Position numbers and translations under genes: made by a program | Assembly: GCA_963726365.1 (NCBI GenBank) | Contig: CAVSCI010000003.1 | Location: 372,001 to 436,000 of the forward strand | DNA length: 64,000 bases | Origin: JAABQG01 sp963726365 | Lineage (GTDB): Bacteria > Pseudomonadota > Gammaproteobacteria > Burkholderiales > Burkholderiaceae_C | Reading direction: 5' to 3' | The notes under the pieces: model-generated | Database searches by the model: none | The model's input: the letters and a program-made list of their open reading frames with translations, nothing else | What the model was told of the DNA's origin: nothing | Shown here: in pieces, positions 20,088-28,494 of the stretch | How positions within the stretch are numbered: position 1 is the first letter of the stretch | How the letters are laid out: every line of letters starts with the position of its first letter

Positions 20088-22081
20088 CCGGCGACCCCTT
20101 CCGCCACGTCCTCGGCCAGCGCCGGTGGTCGCCGGTGGAGCCGGCGCAGGTCTTCGATCACGCCTTGCTGCGCGCTGATGCTGAGGTCGATCACCTCGCG
20201 CGCCTGCGCCACGTAGTAGGCCAACTGCTCGTCGCTGCGCGCAATGGAGCGGCCCAGCGTGTCCTCGATGCGCTGCAGGTTGTCGACCAGTTTCTCGCTG
20301 GTCGTGCTGAACAGCTGCACACCATGGTTGAACGATTCGCCCAGGCTGGCCAGCTCCACCGCGCTGCCGACCACCTGCGCGGCCACGGCTTCGGAACGGC
20401 CGGCCTGCGCGCCCAGCGTGTCGGCAAACTGCCGGCTCGCCTGGTCCATCACCGCCCCCGCCGAGGCGGCCAGCGATTCGATGGCGGCGCGCTGCTCGCC
20501 CGAGGTCTGGTTGAGGGTCTGCAGCAGCGCGTTGATCTTGTCCATCACGGCGCTGCGCTCCTGCAGCGCCAGGGTGTCGCGTTCGGTGATGTGGCCCAGC
20601 TCCGCGCGCAGCTGCGTGATCACGCCGGCCGCCGCCTGGGGCACCTCGGCGGCCGTCTGCATCAGCCGGGTCATGGGCGCTTCCAGCGCGGCGCCCAGGG
20701 TGGCCAGCTGCGTGGCCAGGGCTGCCTGCAGCTCACCCAGGCGCTCGACCGCCGCATTGCCACGCTTGGCCTCATCGTCGCGCAGCGCGCCGAGTTCGGT
20801 GCGCAGCTGGCGGGCCAGCTGGTCCATGCGCTCGCCGTGCTGCTGCGTCCATTGCGCCTCGGACTCGATACGGGTGCGAACCAGTTCTTCGGATTGCGCC
20901 AGCAACCGGTTCATGTCGCCCAGGCTCTGGCTGGCCTGGCGGCTGGCGGTCTCATTGACCGAGGCCACCAGGGCGCCAGCGCGCTGGTCGAAGCCCTGCG
21001 TGAACGCGGTCAGGGCACGCTCCAGCGCCTGAACCTGGTGCTCGCTGGTGCGGGCGTGGGTCTGCAGGGCGGTGGTCCAGGTGTCCGACACGGTGGCGGC
21101 GGTGGCGCTGAAGGCGGTGGTCAGGCCGCTCAGCTGCGTCTGCGCCGTGTCGCTGACGCGCTCGTGCAGGCGCCTGGATTCCTGCGCAATCTCGCTCATC
21201 GCCGCCTCGACCACCGGCTTGAGGCTCTCACCGGCGATGCGCGCGCTGGCCGTCAGGCTGTCTTTCAGCGCCTGGCCGACCGTGTCGGCCAGGCCGGTGT
21301 AGGCCACGGCCACTTCACGGTGGAACTGCGCCTGGTTGCCCAGCAGCTGCTCGTTGAGCTGCTGATTGCGGCGTTCCATGCCTTCCATCAGGGCCTGCAG
21401 GCTGCTGACCACCTCGGGCAGGGCAGTCGCCTGCACCTGCAGCGCCCGATAAGTCTCCTGGCGCTGATGCACCAGCGAGAACGGTCGCAGCACGGTGGCG
21501 ATGCGGCTGTCCAGCAGCCGGCCCACTTCCACGCGCTCGCGCCGGCTCAGGGCCGACAGCAGGCCCAGCATGCTTGATGCCGCCACACCGGCCACCGAGG
21601 TGCCAAAAGCGAGCCCCAGCCCCTTGATCGGTGCTGACAGCGCGGCGCGGATGGCGTGCAGGTCGGTGGAGCCTTCCAGCGCGAAGACCGCGCCCTTGAA
21701 GGTCACGACCATGCCCAGGAAGGTGCCCAGCATGCCCAGCATCACCAGCAGGCCCACGAGGTAGGGGGTCAGCGCCGGGCCGGGCAGGGCGGCGCGCTCG
21801 CCTTCGATGCGCTGGCGCACCGTGCCTTGCAGCGAAGGGTGCACGCCGGCCAGCCAGCCGCCCAGATCCGTGAGGGGCTGCGGCAGCTTGTTCAAGGCCG
21901 TCGCCAGCGAGGCCGTGCCTGCGCGGTAGCGGTGCAGCTCGAACGCTCCCAAGCCGTAGACGCCGGCAATCACCGCCGTCATCAGCAGGGCCAGCGCACT
22001 GGACCCCACAAAACCGATGCCCACCCAGACCACGGCCGCCAGGCCGATGGCGAAGGCCACTGCAAACAAAATCCTGTTCAT
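20084..22081 (-). CDS. DUF802 / MotA-TolQ-ExbB-like protein with long coiled coil
   Basis: 665 residues. Two adjacent membrane helices lie near residues 4-45. Two more, at about 105-125 and 150-175 (LVMLGMLGTFLGMVVTFKG and GLGLAFGTSVAGVAASSM), have the glycine-rich TM3/TM4 signature of MotA, TolQ and ExbB proton channels. From about residue 190 to 640 the protein is almost entirely helical and coiled-coil-like, rich in Gln, Ala and Glu, and contains the DUF802 repeats. That architecture (four helices plus a long cytoplasmic tail) is like ZorA of Zorya anti-phage systems. It overlaps its neighbours by 4 nt on both sides. The ion-channel role is inferred from the motifs. Confidence 0.85.
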   Translation of the reverse strand: MNRILFAVAFAIGLAAVVWVGIGFVGSSALALLMTAVIAGVYGLGAFELHRYRAGTASLATALNKLPQPLTDLGGWLAGVHPSLQGTVRQRIEGERAALPGPALTPYLVGLLVMLGMLGTFLGMVVTFKGAVFALEGSTDLHAIRAALSAPIKGLGLAFGTSVAGVAASSMLGLLSALSRRERVEVGRLLDSRIATVLRPFSLVHQRQETYRALQVQATALPEVVSSLQALMEGMERRNQQLNEQLLGNQAQFHREVAVAYTGLADTVGQALKDSLTASARIAGESLKPVVEAAMSEIAQESRRLHERVSDTAQTQLSGLTTAFSATAATVSDTWTTALQTHARTSEHQVQALERALTAFTQGFDQRAGALVASVNETASRQASQSLGDMNRLLAQSEELVRTRIESEAQWTQQHGERMDQLARQLRTELGALRDDEAKRGNAAVERLGELQAALATQLATLGAALEAPMTRLMQTAAEVPQAAAGVITQLRAELGHITERDTLALQERSAVMDKINALLQTLNQTSGEQRAAIESLAASAGAVMDQASRQFADTLGAQAGRSEAVAAQVVGSAVELASLGESFNHGVQLFSTTSEKLVDNLQRIEDTLGRSIARSDEQLAYYVAQAREVIDLSISAQQGVIEDLRRLHRRPPALAEDVAEGVAG

Positions 22082-22806
22082 GCGTGCTTCTCAACCTCGT
22101 TGTTCAATGCTTCCATCATTCCCGTGACCGGCTGCAGGCGGACGTCGAGTTCCGCCAGCAGGGCCGCTTCCATGTCTTTGCCAAAGGCCTGTTGCCACCC
22201 CTGCGGCGGACTGCCCGTGTCCGGTTCGGGCGCGTGTCCGCCGCGCAGCTGCTCGAAGTGCCGCTCCAGCACCTGTGGCACCGTGCCCATCAGTTTCTGC
22301 TCGCGCGCGCCCAGCATCTGCTCCAGCACGGCGTCGAAGGCGGCCAGCGGCGCAAGCCGGGGCGAGGCTTTTGTCAATGCGCTGCGAACCTGGCCTCGCA
22401 GGGCCTCGATCTGCAGCGCCATCTGGCGTTGCAGGTCGAGGTAGCGCTGCTGGGACGGCGCAAACCCGTCGTCCGGCGCGGCAGCCTCCACCGGCGGGGC
22501 CGGGTGGCGCTCGCGCGGCGCGCGGGTCGATGGGCTCGGGCGGGCCGTGATGGCCTTGACCAGACCCGTGCGCACCCGCTGGACGTGTTCGCCCAGCGCC
22601 GCGGTGGCGGCCGCAGGGGCGCGCGCCGGCCGGCCCCTGGCCACCGGCGGTATCGACTGGTGCGCGGCGCGCAGCGTGATCGCGTCGGAAACGGCCAGCC
22701 ACTGGCTCAACCGTTGCGCAAAATCCTCCCGGGAGGCGGGCGCCTCCTCGGGAACCCACTCACTGAGCAAACCAACAAGTCTCGAACGGCTGAAGTCCTT
22801 GCGCAA
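22078..22806 (-). CDS. DUF3348 family protein
   Basis: About 242 residues, starting at TTG 22806 (MRKDFSRSRLVGLLSEWV). A run of eight T lies just upstream. If it were seven, the frame would join an ATG and give MATAPLKQRIFLRKDFSRSRL, a more natural start, so a homopolymer error is possible. The protein is mostly helical, with a Pro/Ala-rich linker around 60-110 and a C-terminal helical part (RQMALQIEALRGQVRSAL ... QQAFGKDMEAALLAELDVRLQPVTGM). No signal peptide or membrane helix. It is the first gene of the coupled MotA/MotB-like block and overlaps the next gene by 4 nt. Function is unknown. Confidence 0.82.
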   Translation of the reverse strand: MRKDFSRSRLVGLLSEWVPEEAPASREDFAQRLSQWLAVSDAITLRAAHQSIPPVARGRPARAPAAATAALGEHVQRVRTGLVKAITARPSPSTRAPRERHPAPPVEAAAPDDGFAPSQQRYLDLQRQMALQIEALRGQVRSALTKASPRLAPLAAFDAVLEQMLGAREQKLMGTVPQVLERHFEQLRGGHAPEPDTGSPPQGWQQAFGKDMEAALLAELDVRLQPVTGMMEALNNEVEKHA

Positions 22807-23293
22807 AAAAAATCCTCTGTTTCAGGGGTGCCGTCGCCATTCCTGAGAACGGCAAGGCGGTGCGGACCCATTCGGGACATCGACCGGGTCGGGCCCCGGT
22901 TGGAGCCCGACAAAGGGCTGCGGCCGCAGGAACAGCCCTGTGGCTCGACAGCTGTCGTGCACGCATGCCGGCCGACCTCGAAGTCGCGCGCCGGCGGTCC
23001 GAAGGATCGCAGCCGAAGCCGTCCAGTTGATGAGGTCCGCTGGCAGGTCGCAATTAGAACCGATCTGGCGCAGCGTGCCGGGGACTCGGGCCGGCCTGAA
23101 GCAGCTTCAGCCCCGGCTGCGCAGCCCATTGCAGGGGCTGGCAAGGTTTTTTCGCATCAAAATGACCCCCTGCCAGCGTGGAATGGTCATTCGCTGCTAT
23201 CAAAATGGATAGTCTCTTCGCAGGGTAGATCTGGCCCGCCGGTTTTGAACGTCGGCGCTGCACCGAAAGAGCGGTCTTGCGAAGAAGCGTCCT
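22807..23293. other. Intergenic region upstream of the DUF3348-DUF802 block
   Basis: About 490 bases with no gene I can support; reading frames here have no family resemblance. It contains repeat copy D near the right end and presumably the promoter of the DUF3348 operon. Confidence 0.5.
23156..23212 (+). repeat. Dispersed two-module repeat, copy D (best-preserved)
   Basis: AAAATGACC leads into core CCAGCGTGGAATGGTC (23173-23188), then 7 nt, then GCTATCAAAATGGATAG at 23196. Here both modules are visibly self-complementary: AATGACC pairs with GGTCATT around CCA-GCG-TGG, and GCTATC pairs with GATAG(T). This copy lies upstream of the DUF3348 gene, in the same orientation as copy C at the other end of that block. 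Confidence 0.88.
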
Positions 23294-23617
23294 TCAAGAC
23301 GCCCGAAGATGACGGGACGGCACCTCGATGCGCGAAAACTGAACGCCGGGCGGTCGGTAGGCCTGCTGGTGCAACTCCAGTGTCGCAATGAGGCGGTCGA
23401 TCTTTGCGAGGAATTCTGCTTTGCTGACACAGGGACTCTCGGTAAACATCGTCATTGCGCTTTCGGCGATGTCGAGTTTCCCGGCCTGGCGCGCCCAGCC
23501 TCTGACTTCACAGTAAGCCAGCAAGGCCAGCCTGCCGAGATCGTTGTTCCTGCGCGCATGGTGCAGGTCGGCAAGCAAGTCTTCAAGTCCAAACTGAATG
23601 GCCGGGGAGGTGTTCAT
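23294..23617 (-). CDS. Hypothetical protein, helical
   Basis: 107 residues from MNTSPAIQFGLEDLLADLHH at 23617; a longer frame starting at 23707 adds an unlikely basic leader. The sequence is helical throughout (LGRLALLAYCEVRGWARQAG, SKAEFLAKIDRLIATLELH) and ends in a short Pro/Arg tail. No signal peptide, no membrane helix and no known motif. It follows repeat copy D. Confidence 0.6.
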   Translation of the reverse strand: MNTSPAIQFGLEDLLADLHHARRNNDLGRLALLAYCEVRGWARQAGKLDIAESAMTMFTESPCVSKAEFLAKIDRLIATLELHQQAYRPPGVQFSRIEVPSRHLRAS

Positions 23618-23762
23618 GGTGCAGTGCAGCATAGGATTGCCGTCTGACGGCACTCTGACACCATTTTTTAGGTTGCGCCGAACTGGGGAGCGAGCCCTCT
23701 TGCCCATGCCGTTGGGCCGCCACGGGCGGCGACAAGATCAGTCGCCAGGTCCTGTCGCGCCC

Positions 23763-25158
23763 TCAGGGTGCCAGTGATTCGGGGTTGCGCCCGAGCCAGG
23801 CGCCGCCGGCTTCCAACCGCGCCTGCAGCGCCCCGACGTCGATGTCCCGCACCCGCACCCGGGTTTCATGCGCCAGCGCGACCGCCGTGCCGGCCGCCTG
23901 GCCCATCACGAAGCAGGCGCCCGACACCCGGGCCGCGGACTGTCCCAGATGCGTCATCGAGGCGCAGCGGCCGGCCACCAGCAGGTTGTCCACGCCTTGC
24001 GGCAGCAGCATGCGGTACGGCAGCTGGTTGTAGCCGCGGCCTGCGGGGTCATGCGGCCAGCGGAACACCACGGTGCCGGCGGCGTGTTCCTCGATCGGCC
24101 AGCCGTTCACGCCGATGCTGTCGTCAAAGCTGGCGCACTGCAGCACGTCTTCGCCGGTGAGCTGGTAGACGCCTTTCAGCCGGCGCGTTTCGCGGATGCC
24201 GACCTGCGGCGCGATCTCCAGCAGGTAGGCGGCCTCGAAACCGGGCGCGGATTCGCGCAGGAAGCGGAAGAAATCGACGATCTGGCGCCGGCCCTCGATT
24301 TCCGCCGCGCTGATCTGAAGCGCATCGGTGCCGTCCACCGGGCTGCCGTCGGCATTGGCGAGCTGGGTGACGTTGGCGCGCCATTCCGCCGGGTTCTTCT
24401 GCGGGCGGATGATGGGCGCCTTGCGGGCGAAGGTGCGGCCGCGGGCCTCGGCCTCGTCCATCAGGCGGCCGAAATGGTTCCAGGCGTCGCCCGCGCGCAC
24501 CGGGTCCACGCCGTGCACGCGGAACATGGTGGACGGGTACATCATGTCTTCGCCCTTGCCGTCGTCCCCTTTGCCTTTCTCGAACGGGGCGCCGGCGTGG
24601 GCGGCGAGGTCGCCGTCGCCCGAGCAGTCGATGAAGGTGCGTGCCAGCACCGCTGCGCGGCCGGAGCGCGTTTCGATCAGCAGCGCGCCGATTTCTGACG
24701 GGGCATTCATCACCACGCCGACCGCCTGCGCGTGAAACAGCAGTTGCGCGCCGCTGGCCGAGCACCAGTTCGTCGGCGGCCACCTTGAAGGCGGCGTTGT
24801 CGTAGGCCTGGGCGGCGATGCGGCCGCCGAACAGAAGATGCGGCTCGTTCAGGCCGTTCAAGGCGCGCATGCGCTCCAGCAGCTCGTCGGCCAGGCCATG
24901 CACCACCTGGCGAATCTCGCCGTGCACGTTGGCGTGCAGGCCGCAGAAGTTGGTGACGCCCGCCGCCGTGCCCATGCCGCCGAGGAAGCCGTAGCGCTCG
25001 ACCAGCAGCGTGCGCTGCCCGGCCCGCGCGGCAGCAGCGGCGGCCGTGATGCCGGCCGGGCCGCCGCCCAGCACCACGACATCGAACTCGCCGAAAACGG
25101 GCGTCTGGCGGCTGGGCTCGGTCAGGGTTCGGGGGGGTGACTGGGGTGGGGTGGGCAT
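23763..25158 (-). CDS. FAD-dependent oxidoreductase (FAD_oxidored family, frameshifted)
   Basis: About 464 residues starting MPTPPQSPPRTLTEPSR at 25158. The N-terminal dinucleotide fold has VVVLGGGPAGITAAAAAARAG with the acidic end of strand 2 in LLVERYGFLGG. A GDG motif (FIDCSGDGDLAAHAG) and the late FAD motif (NLLVAGRCASMTHLGQSAAR) follow. The family acts on unknown small substrates. The frame breaks near 24757, where CTCGGCCAGC contains one extra base; removing it joins DELVLA to SGAQLLFHAQAVGVVMN. It is divergent from maiA with a 129-nt gap. The substrate is not predicted. Confidence 0.85.
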
Positions 25159-25287
25159 CGGGGCTTTCCTTTCGCACGGCTCGGGGATCAGGGTGGCCGG
25201 CTTGGGCCGATTGTCGCGCTCCCGGGCGGGCGTGCCGGGTTCGGGTTTATCCTCGCAGGCTGCGATGATCAACCCCAACGGCCACCC

Positions 25288-25956
25288 ATGAAGCTCTACA
25301 ACTACTTCCGTTCCTCCGCCTCGTTCCGCGTGCGCATCGCGCTCAACCTGAAAGGGCTGGCCTATGAGTACCTGCCGGTGCACCTGGCCAAGGGCGACCA
25401 CAAGAAAGACGCCTATACCGCGGTGTCGGCCGACCAGCTGGTGCCGATGCTCGAACTCGACGACGGCACGCGCCTGTCGCAGTCCATGGCCATCATCGAA
25501 TACCTCGATGAAACCCAGCCCGGCGCGGCGCTGTTGCCGAAGGACGCGCTGGGCCGGGCCCGGGTGCGCGCGCTGGCGCAATCGATCGCCTGCGAGATCC
25601 ATCCACTGAACAACCTGCGCGTGCTGAAGTACCTGAGCCAGGACCTGGGCGTGAGCGAGGACGTGAAGAACACCTGGTACCGCCACTGGGTGCGCGACGG
25701 GCTGGAGTCGTTCGAGCGCCAGCTGGCCGCTATCGAGGCACAGCGCCAGGCGGCGGGGTTGCCGGCGTCTGTCTATTGCTATGGCGATTCGCCCACGCTG
25801 GCCGACTGCTGCCTGGTGCCGCAGATCTTCAACGGCAAGCGTTTCGACGTGAACTTCGACGGCTTGCCGCGCACCATGGCCGCGTTCGACGCCTGCATGG
25901 CGCTGGAGGCCTTCCAGAAGGCGCAGCCCTCGGCCTGCCCGGACAACGAAGCCTGA
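25288..25956 (+). CDS. maiA: Maleylacetoacetate isomerase
   Basis: 222 residues with the zeta-class GST fold. The N-terminal SSxxC-like active site is represented by YFRSSASFRVRIALN near residue 6 (the usual Cys is replaced by Phe; the Ser pair is kept). The glutathione-binding QLVPMLE and LSQSMAIIEYLDE follow. The helical C-terminal domain has IACEIHPLNNLRVLKYL and TLADCCLVPQIFNGKRF. It isomerises maleylacetoacetate or maleylpyruvate in tyrosine/homogentisate or gentisate breakdown. Those pathway genes are not in this window. It lies 13 nt upstream of pgeF. Confidence 0.9.
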   Translation: MKLYNYFRSSASFRVRIALNLKGLAYEYLPVHLAKGDHKKDAYTAVSADQLVPMLELDDGTRLSQSMAIIEYLDETQPGAALLPKDALGRARVRALAQSIACEIHPLNNLRVLKYLSQDLGVSEDVKNTWYRHWVRDGLESFERQLAAIEAQRQAAGLPASVYCYGDSPTLADCCLVPQIFNGKRFDVNFDGLPRTMAAFDACMALEAFQKAQPSACPDNEA

Positions 25957-25969
25957 CCCGCGGCCCGAT

Positions 25970-26785
25970 GTGAGCTTTCACCCAGACTGGATCGTCCCCG
26001 ACTGGCCTGCGCCAGCGCGGGTGCGCGCGGTCTGCACGACGCGCGCGGGCGGTGTTTCTGTGGCGCCCTTCGACAGCCTGAACCTGGGCGACCATGTGCG
26101 GGACGACCCGGCGGCCGTGGCCACGAACCGGCGGGCGCTGCAGCAGGCGATCGCCGCGCGCCCTGTGTTTCTGCAACAGGTGCACGGCATCGCGGTGGCG
26201 ACCCTGGACGCTGGCACCCCCGACGCGACGATCGCGGACGCCGGTGTAACCGCCGCCCCGGGTGTCGCCTGCACCATCATGGTGGCCGACTGCCTGCCGG
26301 TGCTGCTGACCGACCGGGAGGGCTCGGCGGTGGCTGCTGCCCACGCGGGCTGGCGCGGACTGGCCGGGGAGGGGGGGAAAGGCGTGCTGGAGTCGGTTTT
26401 TGAGTCTTTTTGGCACTTTCCCAGCGTCGAACGGTCACAGATAGCTATGAAAAAAGTAGCGTCGAATACCCTGGCATGGCTGGGGCCTTGCATCGGGCCG
26501 CAGGCGTTCGAGGTTGGCGCCGAGGTGCGGGACGCGTTTTGTGCCGCCGACGCACGGGCCGCGCGGTGTTTCACGGCGCTGGGTGGAGGCAAATTCCTGG
26601 CGGACCTGCCGGGCCTGGCGCGTCAGCGGCTGAACGGCCTCGGCGTCACTGCAATCTACGGCAACGACGGCAGCCCGGCCTGGTGCACTTTCGGCAACCG
26701 CGCCAGGTACTTTTCACACCGGCGGGATGCGCTCGCGCTGGGGGGGAGCGGGCGCATGGCGGCCTGCGTCTGGCTGGCGGACTGA
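25970..26785 (+). CDS. pgeF: PgeF/YfiH family multicopper-like purine nucleoside phosphorylase or polyphenol oxidase
   Basis: 271 residues from GTG 25970. The metal-site residues of the family are present: FLQQVHG (His), MVADCLPVLL (Cys) and AAAHAGWRGLAGEG (His). The C-terminal CTFGNRARYFSHRRD is also typical. Family members cleave purine nucleosides and, in peptidoglycan editing, remove wrong residues; older names are laccase or DUF152. Between GVLESV and LAWLGPCIGPQAF there is an extra stretch of about 24 residues including FPSVERSQIAMKKVA. It is encoded by dispersed repeat copy E and is not part of the usual family sequence. Confidence 0.9.
   Translation: MSFHPDWIVPDWPAPARVRAVCTTRAGGVSVAPFDSLNLGDHVRDDPAAVATNRRALQQAIAARPVFLQQVHGIAVATLDAGTPDATIADAGVTAAPGVACTIMVADCLPVLLTDREGSAVAAAHAGWRGLAGEGGKGVLESVFESFWHFPSVERSQIAMKKVASNTLAWLGPCIGPQAFEVGAEVRDAFCAADARAARCFTALGGGKFLADLPGLARQRLNGLGVTAIYGNDGSPAWCTFGNRARYFSHRRDALALGGSGRMAACVWLAD
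26413..26461 (+). repeat. Dispersed two-module repeat, copy E (inside pgeF)
   Basis: Core CCAGCGTCGAACGGTC (26421-26436), 7 nt, GCTAT at 26444, ending AGTAGCG. It is read in frame as FPSVERSQIAMKKVA within PgeF, between two conserved blocks of the protein. Confidence 0.85.
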
Positions 26786-27106
26786 CGGCATCAGGCTGCA
26801 AGCGGCGGCGCCAGGCTTCTGAGCCATGCCGCTTGAACCGGGAACGGGCGGTCGGAATGGCAGCGCCGTCGATGAAAACCTTGACCTGTATCAATCCTTT
26901 GACCCTTGATGGCGGGTGGAGAGGCGCGCCCCGCTAAAATGCGGCGGGTCAAGAGGCATGAAGGGCGCCGGTGCCGCGATCGGGGTGCCCAGGGTTCATC
27001 GGGCTTGATGTACCGGAAAGCGAACCGAACCACTTCATGTCCTGAATGACTGCACTGTCTGCCTTCAAACCGCGAACCCTGTGTTCCGTGTTCCATTTCC
27101 CCGGAG
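26786..27106. other. Intergenic region upstream of the ccm operon
   Basis: About 320 bases without a gene. It includes an Fnr-like box at 26881-26894 and a possible -10 element TAAAAT at 26934, and must hold the ccm promoter. Confidence 0.55.
26881..26894. promoter_or_regulatory. Fnr/Dnr-type box upstream of ccmA
   Basis: TTGAC-CTGT-ATCAA matches the Fnr consensus TTGAT-N4-ATCAA at nine of ten positions. It lies about 210 nt before ccmA. Regulation of cytochrome c maturation by oxygen or nitrate via Fnr-type proteins is common, and a Crp/Fnr gene is present at 13902. Promoter spacing was not established. Confidence 0.5.
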
Positions 27107-27733
27107 TTGCTTACGTCTTCGAATAAGCCATCGCTGGTTGCAAACGCCGTTTCCTGCCGCCGTGGCGAGGAATGGCTGTTCCGCGACCTGAACTTCTCGG
27201 TTCAGCCGGGGCAGCTGATCTGGCTGCGCGGCCAGAACGGCAGCGGCAAGACCAGCCTGCTGCGAATTGTCGCGGGCCTGTCCCGGCCGGATGCCGGGTC
27301 GGTGTCGCTGGGGGAGGGGCGTTCCGGCGTCTATATCGGCCATGCCAACGCACTCAAGGACGATCTGACCGTCACCGAATCCCTGACTTTTCTGGCGCGC
27401 CTGCATGGCCTCGAGAGCGAGCCGGATGTCATTCGCGCGGCCCTGCGCACCTTGGCCATTCACCATCGACGGCATGCGGTGGTGCGCACCCTGTCCCAGG
27501 GGCAGCGCCGACGCGTGGCCCTGGCGCGGCTGGCGCTGGAACGCGCGCCTTCGCTGTGGATTCTGGACGAGCCCTATGACGCGCTGGACACCGATGGGGT
27601 CGAGGCTGTCAACCGGCTTCTGGCGGCGCACCTCGGGCGTCAAGGCAGCGTGCTGCTGACCTCCCATCTGCCGCTCAACCTCGTGGGGCCGGTGGTGCAT
27701 GAGCTTGATCTGCAGTCAGGCACGGTGTCATGA
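27107..27733 (+). CDS. ccmA: Heme exporter ATP-binding protein CcmA
   Basis: 208 residues from TTG 27107 (LTSSNKPSLVANAVSCRRG). ABC ATPase motifs: Walker A GQNGSGKTSLL near residue 44, signature LSQGQRRRVALARL near 130, and Walker B LWILDEP near 155. With CcmB, CcmC and CcmD it powers release of holo-CcmE during cytochrome c maturation at the inner membrane. It is the first gene of a complete ccmABCDEFGHI operon. Confidence 0.95.
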   Translation: MLTSSNKPSLVANAVSCRRGEEWLFRDLNFSVQPGQLIWLRGQNGSGKTSLLRIVAGLSRPDAGSVSLGEGRSGVYIGHANALKDDLTVTESLTFLARLHGLESEPDVIRAALRTLAIHHRRHAVVRTLSQGQRRRVALARLALERAPSLWILDEPYDALDTDGVEAVNRLLAAHLGRQGSVLLTSHLPLNLVGPVVHELDLQSGTVS

Positions 27734-27794
27734 GCGCCGCGCCGGGCCGCCCCAAGCAAGCTCGCACCGCAGCCCGTCAGGGCGAAGGTACAGC

Positions 27795-28466
27795 ATGAGC
27801 GCGGGCGTCTTCATACTGGTGGCCGGGCGCGACCTGAAGCTGGCCGGGCGCCGGCGCTTCGAGGCCTTGTTGCCGGTCGTGTTCTTCATCGTCGCAGCCA
27901 GCCTGTTTCCGCTGGGCGTGGGGCCGGAGCCGCAGATCCTGCGGCAGATTGCGCCGGGTGTGGTCTGGGTCTGCGCGTTGCTGGCGGCGATGTTGTCCCT
28001 GAACACGCTGTTTGCCAGCGACCACCAGGACGGCTCGCTGGAGCAGATGCTGCTGTCGCGCCATTCCACGGTGCTGATCGCAGCGGGCAAAGCGCTGGCG
28101 CACTGGGTGCTGACCGGCTTGCCGCTGATTCTGGCGGCGCCGGTGCTCGGCGTGCTGTTTGACATGCGCTCCGATGCCATCCTGACGATGGTGGCCGGCC
28201 TGATTCTGGGCACGCCGGTACTGAGCCTGCTGGGCAGCATCGGGGCGGCCCTGACGTTGGGGCTTCGCAGTGGCGGGGTGCTGATCCTGTTGCTGGTCCT
28301 CCCGCTGTCGATTCCGGTGCTGATTTTTGGTGCTGGCGCCGTGGGCATGGTGGATTCCGGTCTGTCTGCGGCCGGGCATCTGTCCTTGCTGGGCGCCTTG
28401 CTGCTGTTATCGCTCGTGGCGGCGCCGCCGGCGGCCGCGGCGGCACTGCGAATTTCGGTATCCTGA
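27795..28466 (+). CDS. ccmB: Heme exporter membrane protein CcmB
   Basis: 223 residues from ATG 27795, preceded by GAAGG; in-frame upstream extension back into the ccmA end is not needed. It has six predicted helices (for example LLPVVFFIVAASLFPLG, GVVWVCALLAAMLSLNTLF, VLILLLVLPLSIPVLIFGAG). FASDHQDGSLEQMLLS after helix 2 is a CcmB hallmark. It is the membrane subunit of the CcmAB complex. It lies 61 nt after ccmA. Confidence 0.94.
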   Translation: MSAGVFILVAGRDLKLAGRRRFEALLPVVFFIVAASLFPLGVGPEPQILRQIAPGVVWVCALLAAMLSLNTLFASDHQDGSLEQMLLSRHSTVLIAAGKALAHWVLTGLPLILAAPVLGVLFDMRSDAILTMVAGLILGTPVLSLLGSIGAALTLGLRSGGVLILLLVLPLSIPVLIFGAGAVGMVDSGLSAAGHLSLLGALLLLSLVAAPPAAAAALRISVS

Positions 28467-28494
28467 TGCCAACCTACTTACCTTTGAGCCTGGA

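Noticed and set aside
18793..22806. The motor-like block as a complete Zorya system
   Set aside because: No ZorC, ZorD helicase or ZorE nuclease is present; only ZorA/ZorB-like features can be claimed.
24124..25686. A 520-residue open frame spanning the FAD oxidoreductase and the maiA antisense strand
   Set aside because: The first 176 residues are antisense to maiA and the last part is out of frame; the true start is at 25158.
26896..26939. TTGACC and TAAAAT upstream of ccmA as a sigma-70 promoter
   Set aside because: The spacing is about 30 nt, far from the required 16-19.
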